Shown in pieces: positions 1 through 4,824 of a stretch of DNA of 5,284 nt (position 1 is the first letter of the stretch; every line of letters starts with the position of its first letter). A program made the translations under genes and the position numbers. Below the pieces are notes generated by a model that worked only from the letters and a program-made list of their open reading frames with translations, was not told the origin of the DNA and did no database searches. Source of the DNA: Lachnospiraceae bacterium UBA3645 (GTDB taxonomy: Bacteria; Bacillota; Clostridia; Lachnospirales; Lachnospiraceae); NCBI GenBank assembly GCA_002373555.1, contig DFKM01000102.1, positions 1-5,284 of the forward strand. The letters run 5' to 3'.

Positions 1-398
1 GGGCAACCTGCGATCAGATGTCTCCGAAGGTCTTCCGGAAACACAGGCAGGAGCTGATTTCGGAGATCCGGAAATGGATCCGCTCGGAGCATACCTATAC
101 GGTCCGGTTCGGTATCGGCATGCTGATGCAGCATTATCTGGAGGAAACGTTTGATCCGGCATATCCGGCGCTGGCCGCGGGGGTCCGGTCGGATGAATAT
201 TACATTCATATGATGATCGCCTGGTATTTTGCGACTGCGCTGGCGAAACAATATGAATCCGTGCTGCCTTATATTGAAGAACACCGGCTGGATACGTGGG
301 TCCATAACAAGACGATCCAGAAAGCCGTTGAGAGCTACCGGATCCCGGATGACCGGAAAGCGTATCTGAAGGAATTGAAAATCCGCGCGGGCCGATGA
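1..398 (+). CDS. DNA alkylation repair protein, AlkD-like (3' part, 5' end outside the window)
   Basis: This is the C-terminal 131 residues of an AlkD-family DNA glycosylase (HEAT-like helical repeats), a cytoplasmic enzyme that excises alkylated bases. The frame is open to the window edge, and the first full codons read A-T-C-D-Q before the first ATG at 18, so that ATG is internal and not the start. The two preceding bases, GG, would complete a Trp codon (TGG), giving W-A-T-C-D. This fits the W-x3-D motif that contains the catalytic Asp of AlkD. Further on, Y-T-V-R-F-G and M-M-I-A-W-Y-F-A-T-A-L match conserved helices of the family; the Arg and Trp probably line the DNA-binding cleft, which is inferred from family knowledge. 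The end (E-E-H-R-L-D..H-N-K-T-I-Q-K-A..S-Y-R-I) is typical of the clostridial AlkD-like subfamily. The gene is convergent with the aldehyde dehydrogenase gene, and its stop codon lies in a terminator loop. The family call is secure; substrate range is unknown. Confidence 0.9.
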   Translation, partial: ATCDQMSPKVFRKHRQELISEIRKWIRSEHTYTVRFGIGMLMQHYLEETFDPAYPALAAGVRSDEYYIHMMIAWYFATALAKQYESVLPYIEEHRLDTWVHNKTIQKAVESYRIPDDRKAYLKELKIRAGR

Positions 399-416
399 GC
401 AGTCCGCGCGGATTTT
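378..416. terminator. Perfect 13-bp hairpin, probable bidirectional terminator
   Basis: AAAATCCGCGCGG (378-390) and CCGCGCGGATTTT (404-416) are exact reverse complements around a 13-nt loop. The GC-rich core is flanked by A4 on one side and T4 on the other, so either strand ends the stem with a U-run. On the + strand it follows, and partly encodes, the end of the AlkD-like gene: the stop codon (396-398) lies in the loop and the left arm encodes K-I-R-A. On the - strand it sits about 40 bases past the aldehyde dehydrogenase stop codon. No other terminator is seen between these two convergent genes. Confidence 0.8.
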
Positions 417-454
417 CGGTTTCTGATGGACATTTTCTGACCGATGTGTCAGTT

Positions 455-1891
455 TTACTCCTCATTCATTCCTTCGGTAAAGAATTCTCCGAACAGTTCT
501 TCTTCGGTCGGCATGTCCGCCGGGATTTTCCTGGCCACCCAGGTCGTATTCATGTAATGCTTCAGCGTCGTATTCTCGGAAACGATGTTGCCGCTCCAGG
601 TGCCGCAGCCCATGGAGTTTGTGGGCGGCATGCCATTGGTGACGGAGCCGGAATTGGAGAGATTGCCGGGCTGGCGCACCATGATCCGGGAGACCGGCGC
701 CGCCATGGCCAGACGGTGGATGTGTTCGTCGTTCCAGGAATAGATTCCGCAGGAATGACCTTTCCCGCCGACTTCAAATACGGCACGCATCATATCCAGT
801 GCGTTTTCAAATTCCCCTTCATATTTGAACAGCGTGAGCAGTGTCGTGAGTTTCTCGCTGCTGAAGAAATGCTCCTTCCCGATCCCTTCGATGCCGCCGC
901 CGGTGACGGCGATGAATTTCCGGTCTGCGGGAATTTCAAAACCGGCCAGTTCTGCCAGCCGCTGCGGCGGGACGGCGACGGTATCGGGCAGACGGTGCCC
1001 GTCCGCATCCCAGAGAACGGCTTTCAGCTTTTCCGCCTCTTCCGCATTGGCCAGATAGGCGCCTTCCTTGACCAGCGCGCTGACGATCCCGTCGTACACG
1101 GATTCGTGGATCAGCAGGTTGCCGTCGCAGGAACAGCCGGATCCGAAGTCGGCACATTTCGACATGCGGGTGTTGCGGGCGGCTTCGGCAAGACGCTCAG
1201 GGGTATCGGCGGTGTCGTCAATGATCACGGTCGCATTTCCGGCGCCGGAACCGTAGGCGGGCGTGCCGGAAGAATAGGCGGCTTTGACCATCGAGCGGCC
1301 GCCGGTCGCGATCACGAGATCGCAGCGCTTCATGAGCTCGTGGGTCAGTGCGATGGAAGGCTCTTTGATGCACTGCACGATATCCGCCGGCGCGCCTTCC
1401 CGGACCAGCGTCTGACGGATGATCTCCATGCACTTGTTCGTTGTGTTCTTGGCGCGCGGATGCGGAGAACAGATGATCACGTCACGGGCTTTGATCGAGT
1501 AGATCGCCTGGCCGGTCGGCGTGATGCAGGGATTCGTTGTGGGCACCAGCGAGCAGATGATGCCCGCCGGCTTGGCATATTTGACGATGCCTTTTTCCGG
1601 CAGTTCTTCAATGATCCCCACGCTTTTCTGCCGCAGGCAGTCACGGAGGATCAGCTTGATCTTGTTCCGTTTGTTGCGCTTGGTCACTTTGTCGCCGAGC
1701 CTGGATTCGTCGACAGCGGAATCGCACAGCGGGCCCCAGACTTTCAGCGGATACACTGCTGCGGCGACGGCCTGGCAGAGCCGGTCGACTCTTTCCTGGT
1801 CATATCCTTCGATGATCTTCAGTGCGGCGCGGGCACGTTCGATCATTTCATCCAGCATTTGAATCTGTTCAGGTGTGATCTCTTTTGCCAT
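455..1891 (-). CDS. CoA-acylating aldehyde dehydrogenase (SauS/SucD/EutE type)
   Basis: This is a stand-alone 478-aa cytoplasmic aldehyde dehydrogenase of the acylating class, which converts an aldehyde plus CoA and NAD(P)+ to an acyl-CoA, or the reverse. The N-terminal amphipathic helix and Y-D-Q-E-R-V-D (30-36) match the aldehyde dehydrogenase half of AdhE and SucD. The segment K-P-A-G-I-I-C-S-L-V-P-T-T-N-P (107-121) is the conserved cofactor and substrate region. V-I-A-T-G-G-R-S-M-V-K-A-A-Y (193-206) and G-S-G-A-G-N (214-219) are also typical. Cys253 in F-G-S-G-C-S-C-D-G aligns with the catalytic Cys of AdhE and SucD. The C-terminal block N-G-M-P-P-T-N-S-M-G-C-G-T-W (419-432) and S-E-N-T-T-L-K-H (438-445) is diagnostic of this class. 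There is no fused alcohol dehydrogenase domain, no obvious microcompartment-targeting extension, and no pdu or eut neighbour. The substrate is therefore open: the C-S-C-D-G context and T-E-E-E-L-F-G end resemble sulfoacetaldehyde or succinate-semialdehyde dehydrogenases. The start at 1891 is supported by an AGGGGG ribosome binding site. Confidence 0.9.
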   Translation of the reverse strand: MAKEITPEQIQMLDEMIERARAALKIIEGYDQERVDRLCQAVAAAVYPLKVWGPLCDSAVDESRLGDKVTKRNKRNKIKLILRDCLRQKSVGIIEELPEKGIVKYAKPAGIICSLVPTTNPCITPTGQAIYSIKARDVIICSPHPRAKNTTNKCMEIIRQTLVREGAPADIVQCIKEPSIALTHELMKRCDLVIATGGRSMVKAAYSSGTPAYGSGAGNATVIIDDTADTPERLAEAARNTRMSKCADFGSGCSCDGNLLIHESVYDGIVSALVKEGAYLANAEEAEKLKAVLWDADGHRLPDTVAVPPQRLAELAGFEIPADRKFIAVTGGGIEGIGKEHFFSSEKLTTLLTLFKYEGEFENALDMMRAVFEVGGKGHSCGIYSWNDEHIHRLAMAAPVSRIMVRQPGNLSNSGSVTNGMPPTNSMGCGTWSGNIVSENTTLKHYMNTTWVARKIPADMPTEEELFGEFFTEGMNEE

Positions 1892-1899
1892 CGTTTCTT

Positions 1900-1905
1900 C
1901 CCCCT
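1900..1905 (-). promoter_or_regulatory. Ribosome binding site of the aldehyde dehydrogenase gene
   Basis: AGGGGG on the - strand lies eight bases upstream of the ATG at 1891-1889. It supports that ATG as the start and fits the short leader predicted from the promoter at 1922-1951. Confidence 0.7.
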
Positions 1906-1921
1906 GGTCATAGATAGGTTT

Positions 1922-1951
1922 ATTATACCTGAAGATTGGCGGTTGTCACAA
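1922..1951 (-). promoter_or_regulatory. Sigma-A-type promoter of the aldehyde dehydrogenase gene
   Basis: On the - strand a perfect -10 hexamer TATAAT (1927-1922) is preceded, after 18 bp, by TTGTGA (1951-1946), which matches four of six bases of the TTGACA -35 consensus. Transcription would start near 1915, leaving a leader of about 24 nt that contains the ribosome binding site. This gives the gene a promoter independent of the upstream lysR-cls unit, although no convincing terminator separates cls from it. Confidence 0.7.
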
Positions 1952-1965
1952 GCCTTTATCTTCAG
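1929..1965. repeat. 37-bp dyad over the -35 region of the aldehyde dehydrogenase promoter
   Basis: The outer arms CTGAAGAT (1929-1936) and ATCTTCAG (1958-1965) are perfect 8-bp inverted repeats. A second palindrome, TTGT-C-ACAA (1943-1951), shares the same centre at base 1947, and GGC (1938-1940) faces GCC (1952-1954) almost symmetrically. The centre coincides with the -35 hexamer and the outer left arm ends two bases from the -10. This position suits a repressor operator. It could instead form an RNA hairpin in a transcript reading through from cls, but no U-run follows on the - strand, so an intrinsic terminator is unlikely. Confidence 0.55.
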
Positions 1966-2021
1966 ATCCTCCGGGAGCTGGCGGGAGATTACGGACGAAA
2001 AGAGGTATCAAAACAATTTCT

Positions 2022-3605
2022 TCACAGCAGCGGGGAGATCAATCTCAGAAGCAGCTGCAGAATGCGGAGATAGGCTTCGCGTCCCGTCGTATATTTCTCC
2101 GTCACCTCTGTGCTCTCCGCCATGATCCTCTCAAAATCCTCCCGCGTCTTCCGGACCGCCCGGCAGTTCATGTACAGGCAGGCGTTTTCAAAATGATGGT
2201 ATAGGCTGCGGTAATCCAGATTCATGGTCCCGCAGACAGCCGCCTTATCATCCGTTACACACATCTTGCAGTGGCAGAATCCGGGCGTCCACTCGTAGAT
2301 CCGCACGCCGTGCCTGGCCAGCGAATTGTAGTAGCTTCTGGTGCAGGCGTAAACGATCTTCTTGTCCGGGATGCCGGGGGTGATCACACGCACATCCACG
2401 CCGCGTCTGGCCGCCAGCGTCAGCGCGCTGATCGTCTCATCCGTCAGGATCAGATAAGGAGTGATGTACCAGCAGTAGTTTACGGCTTTGTCCGCAAGAC
2501 TCATATACACGTCTTCTCCCACATAGACATCATCCAGCGGGCTGTCCGCGTAGGGCTGAACCAGGGCGCCCGCCTCTTTCTTCGCATATTCGAATTCCGG
2601 AAGATACTGTTCAAAATGAATGTCATCCTGATCGCCCTCTTTGACTGCATTCCAGTTCTCAAGAAATGTCACGGTCAGGCTCCGTACGCCCGGACCGGTA
2701 ATCTTCACGCCGGTATCCTTCCACAATCCGTACGGATGTGTCAGGTTGAAATACTCATTTGCCAGGTTATAGCCGCCGGTAAAGCCGACACGCCCGTCGA
2801 TCACGGTGATCTTCCGGTGATCCCGGTTGTTCAGAAAAATGTTCAGTCCGGGTGCGAACGGATTGAACACACGGCATTTGATGCCGACGGCTTCCAGGCG
2901 GGTGATGAAATCCTTGTTGATGAAACCGATCGACCCCATGTCGTCATAGAATACGCGGACCTCCACGCCGGCGCGGACGCGTTCTTCCAGGATCTGCTGG
3001 ATGCCGTGCCAGGATTCGGCGTCTTCGATCGCATGGTATTCCATGAAAATGAAATGCTGCGCTTTTTTCATTTCCGCTTTCTGCGCTGCGAGACCGGCTG
3101 CAGCATCGTCATAATATTCGATGTCGGTATCCGCATAAATGGGATAACCTGCATGCCTGCTTATATAATCCGAGATGCCGGCCAGCTGCGGATCGAATTC
3201 TTTCATGGCTGCCGCGGCTTCGGAAGCAGATGCTCCATGAGATCCTTCCGTCAGCTTCGGCAGAAGGACATCATCGATATCCCTGTAACGCTTCCGCATT
3301 TTGTGCGGCTTTGTATTGAGCCCGACGATCAGATAGACGCCCAGACCGACGATCGGCGCGGCCATGATGAAAATGATCCAGGACATGCGGATGCTGGCGG
3401 TCTTGTGCATGCTGTAGATGCCGAGAACGGCGAGCACGGCGATGACACGCGTTGCAATGTTGATCCAGGCAGCGTAATGGTTGAGCTCGGTGAAGATAAG
3501 GATCAGAAAGACGGCCTCCAGAAGGAGAATGAGGACGGAGAAAACCATACGAAGAATGCCGTTCTGAACGGATGCTTTTTTCTCCAGAGTAGAAGTGCTG
3601 TTCAT
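2022..3605 (-). CDS. cls: Cardiolipin synthase (phospholipase D superfamily)
   Basis: This is a 527-aa membrane enzyme that joins two phosphatidylglycerol molecules into cardiolipin and glycerol. Three hydrophobic segments (about 18-38, 47-64 and 73-95) form the N-terminal membrane region; the third belongs to the PLDc_N-type region, ending in G-L-N-T-K-P-H. Two HxKx4D catalytic motifs follow: H263-R-K265-I-T-V-I-D270 with G-G-Y-N (277-280), and H445-C-K447-M-C-V-T-D452 with G-T-M-N-L-D (459-464). Both are intact, so the protein should be active. Length is close to the roughly 480-510 aa usual for bacterial Cls. The start at 3605 has a strong AAGGAGG (3616-3610) that lies inside the end of lysR, and the start codon overlaps the lysR stop codon as ATGA, implying translational coupling. 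The segment between the membrane region and the first PLD motif contains a low-complexity Ala/Ser stretch (124-134). A different phospholipid transferase is possible but less likely. Confidence 0.95.
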   Translation of the reverse strand: MNSTSTLEKKASVQNGILRMVFSVLILLLEAVFLILIFTELNHYAAWINIATRVIAVLAVLGIYSMHKTASIRMSWIIFIMAAPIVGLGVYLIVGLNTKPHKMRKRYRDIDDVLLPKLTEGSHGASASEAAAAMKEFDPQLAGISDYISRHAGYPIYADTDIEYYDDAAAGLAAQKAEMKKAQHFIFMEYHAIEDAESWHGIQQILEERVRAGVEVRVFYDDMGSIGFINKDFITRLEAVGIKCRVFNPFAPGLNIFLNNRDHRKITVIDGRVGFTGGYNLANEYFNLTHPYGLWKDTGVKITGPGVRSLTVTFLENWNAVKEGDQDDIHFEQYLPEFEYAKKEAGALVQPYADSPLDDVYVGEDVYMSLADKAVNYCWYITPYLILTDETISALTLAARRGVDVRVITPGIPDKKIVYACTRSYYNSLARHGVRIYEWTPGFCHCKMCVTDDKAAVCGTMNLDYRSLYHHFENACLYMNCRAVRKTREDFERIMAESTEVTEKYTTGREAYLRILQLLLRLISPLL

Positions 3606-3616
3606 TTTTCCTCCTT
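3602..3616 (-). promoter_or_regulatory. cls ribosome binding site and ATGA stop-start overlap with lysR
   Basis: On the - strand AAGGAGG (3616-3610) lies within the last codons of lysR, four bases before the cls ATG (3605-3603). The lysR stop codon TGA (3604-3602) shares bases with that ATG to give ATGA. This arrangement lets terminating ribosomes restart on cls. Confidence 0.85.
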
Positions 3617-4588
3617 GACAACGGATGATATAGACGGATCGTTTCCTCTGATGGACGGGGCGCCTGCCCTGTCTTTCAGATCTGTGGAATCAAAAAGATA
3701 CTGTGCGTGACCGCTTGCCGGGTTTCGCATTTCCTCCAGAAGAGCGGCAGCCTGTCTGGACATGGGGGCGTATTTCTTCCAGCAGACACGTACATGTTCT
3801 GTGGCGGTCGGATACAGCGGGCGAAAGCAGCTTGTGGTGCGTCCGGAAAGATTCAGAATATGTTCCAGTCCCAGCAGATATCCGATGCCGTCGGTGACCA
3901 TCAGGGCTCCGTTGAACATCAGACTGTAGGTGGCAGCAATATGGATTTTGCTCTCCGGCAGATTGAGCAGATGGGAAAGACGCGCCGGTGAATCCAGGTC
4001 TCTGGATACGATCAGCGGCTTTCCGGCGATATCCTCTGCCGTGATATGCTCTTTTTCCGCAAGCGGATCATCCTTCCGCATGACGAATCCCCATCGGTTG
4101 GCAAATGGCACCCGGATGGAAGCGTAATCCGGACTGTCAAAAAACGGGAAGAGCAGGCCGAAATCGGCAGTCCCGTTATCCAGTTCATGCACGACATACC
4201 GGGTGTCCCCGCTCGAGATCTTGAGCCGTACGCCCGGGTGCCTGTTCATCAGCCGCCGGGCAGCCTGGGTCAGAATATGGAGCCCGCGGGTCTCACCGGC
4301 ACAGACGAAAATGTCGCCTTCGATGACATCATCGGGAGTACGGATCTCGGAGATCGTTTTTTCAGCCAGACGAAGCATTTCCTCTGCCCTGCGCTCCAGA
4401 AGCAGACCGTCTTCGGTGAGCATGATCCTGCGGCTGCCGCGGATCACGAGCTGTTTGCCCAATTCCTCTTCCAGATGTTTCAGACTGCGGGTGAGTGCAG
4501 GCTGGGTCAGGTGAAGGGAGGCAGCCGCCTCGGTGAGATTGTTATGGCGGGCAATGGCCAGGAAGTATTCCAGATCACGTAATTCCAT
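3602..4588 (-). CDS. LysR-type transcriptional regulator
   Basis: This is a 328-aa DNA-binding regulator. Residues 1-62 are the winged helix-turn-helix: M-E-L-R-D-L-E-Y-F-L at the start, N-N-L-T-E-A-A-A-S-L-H-L-T-Q-P-A-L-T-R-S-L as the helix-turn-helix (16-36), and L-E-E-E-L-G-K-Q-L. A linker helix (about 62-85) leads to the periplasmic-binding-protein-like effector domain (about 91-290), with G-D-I-F-V-C-A-G-E-T opening its first strand. The effector cannot be read from the sequence. The frame stays open upstream to an ATG at 4663, but the extra 25 residues have no family counterpart and no ribosome binding site. The ATG at 4588 begins exactly where the family does and has GGAGG nine bases upstream, so it is preferred. 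The C-terminus carries about 30 extra polar residues (S-T-D-L..V-K-E-E-K) whose coding sequence holds the cls ribosome binding site. The gene is divergent from the GH3 gene and shares a control region with it. Confidence 0.92.
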   Translation of the reverse strand: MELRDLEYFLAIARHNNLTEAAASLHLTQPALTRSLKHLEEELGKQLVIRGSRRIMLTEDGLLLERRAEEMLRLAEKTISEIRTPDDVIEGDIFVCAGETRGLHILTQAARRLMNRHPGVRLKISSGDTRYVVHELDNGTADFGLLFPFFDSPDYASIRVPFANRWGFVMRKDDPLAEKEHITAEDIAGKPLIVSRDLDSPARLSHLLNLPESKIHIAATYSLMFNGALMVTDGIGYLLGLEHILNLSGRTTSCFRPLYPTATEHVRVCWKKYAPMSRQAAALLEEMRNPASGHAQYLFDSTDLKDRAGAPSIRGNDPSISSVVKEEK

Positions 4589-4606
4589 AAGGAGGGCCCT
4601 CCGTAT
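4587..4606 (-). promoter_or_regulatory. Near-perfect palindrome covering the lysR ribosome binding site and start codon
   Basis: GGAGGGCCCTCC (4591-4602) is a perfect 12-bp palindrome. The symmetry extends to 20 bp (4587-4606) with a single mismatched pair. On the - strand its first half is the lysR ribosome binding site (GGAGG, 4602-4598) and its far end includes most of the start codon (4588-4586). In RNA it can fold as a short hairpin with a GGCC loop that would hide both initiation signals. Confidence 0.6.
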
Positions 4607-4689
4607 CAGCAGGCAAAGGCAGCAATGATGTCTTGTGGAAGCCCTCAGCATACGGGCATTCATCGTCTGCAGCTTATGGTGACAGAAAT

Positions 4690-4718
4690 ATTATAAATGG
4701 CTAAACCATAAAAAGCAA
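4690..4718 (-). promoter_or_regulatory. Probable lysR-cls promoter
   Basis: On the - strand a perfect TATAAT (4695-4690) follows TTGCTT (4718-4713, three of six -35 bases) after 17 bp. Transcription would start near 4683, giving a leader of about 95 nt before the ATG at 4588. The predicted start lies upstream of the alternative ATG at 4663, so it does not rule that start out. The -35 lies inside the LysR-type palindrome at 4706-4724, which suggests autorepression. Confidence 0.6.
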
Positions 4719-4724
4719 TTATGG
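4706..4724. promoter_or_regulatory. Candidate LysR-type operator, CCATAA-N7-TTATGG
   Basis: Two 6-bp inverted arms, CCATAA (4706-4711) and TTATGG (4719-4724), flank a 7-bp spacer. The core ATAA-N7-TTAT satisfies the T-N11-A rule for LysR-type binding sites. Further half-site-like copies lie on the lysR side: ATGG at 4697-4700, which pairs with CCAT at 4706-4709 across 5 bp, and TTATGG at 4674-4679. The palindrome covers the predicted lysR -35 and is centred about 65 bp before the predicted GH3 transcription start. Confidence 0.55.
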
Positions 4725-4745
4725 ATTCTGATAAAAAATAAGAAA

Positions 4746-4774
4746 TATTCATTCTGCTGCAATGATGATATTCT
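4746..4774 (+). promoter_or_regulatory. Candidate GH3 promoter with extended -10
   Basis: The sequence TGATATTCT (4766-4774) combines a TGn extension with the -10-like hexamer TATTCT (4769-4774). The best -35 at 17 bp spacing is TATTCA (4746-4751), only three of six consensus bases. A weak -35 is what an activator-dependent promoter would show. Transcription would start near 4781. Confidence 0.4.
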
Positions 4775-4777
4775 AAA

Positions 4778-4801
4778 CATGTAAACTGCAACTGTTACAT
4801 G
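4778..4801. repeat. Inverted repeat CATGTAA-N10-TTACATG in the GH3 leader
   Basis: Perfect 7-bp arms (4778-4784 and 4795-4801) flank a 10-nt spacer containing ACTG twice. It sits at the predicted GH3 transcription start and ends nine bases before the ribosome binding site. It could be a second operator acting as a roadblock or repressor site, or an RNA stem-loop at the 5' end of the transcript. It does not match the compact, CG-centred LacI/CcpA type of site. Confidence 0.45.
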
Positions 4802-4810
4802 CATATGAAA

Positions 4811-4817
4811 AAGGAGG
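4811..4817 (+). promoter_or_regulatory. Ribosome binding site of the GH3 gene
   Basis: AAGGAGG lies seven bases upstream of the ATG at 4825. It fixes this start rather than the out-of-frame ATG at 4805, which has no ribosome binding site. Confidence 0.85.
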
Positions 4818-4824
4818 ATACAAT

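Noticed and set aside
1943..1951. Rex redox-repressor site at the aldehyde dehydrogenase promoter
   Set aside because: Only a TTGTGA half is present on the - strand. The expected TTGTGA-N6-TCACAA spacing is absent.
1966..2021. Intrinsic terminator between cls and the aldehyde dehydrogenase gene
   Set aside because: Only a weak, bulged pairing of CTCC/GGAG segments is present and no U-run follows it on the - strand.
395..2125. 576-codon open frame on the + strand opposite the aldehyde dehydrogenase gene
   Set aside because: It mirrors a clear gene on the - strand, its translation is rich in G, R, H and D with no recognisable domain, and there is no ribosome binding site. It results from codon bias in the real gene.
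2271..3710. 479-codon open frame on the + strand opposite cls
   Set aside because: The - strand has a complete cardiolipin synthase with both catalytic motifs. The antisense translation has no family resemblance.
4589..4663. 25-residue N-terminal extension of the LysR regulator starting at 4663
   Set aside because: No ribosome binding site precedes that ATG, the extra residues do not belong to the LysR fold, and the ATG at 4588 has GGAGG and begins at the family's usual start.
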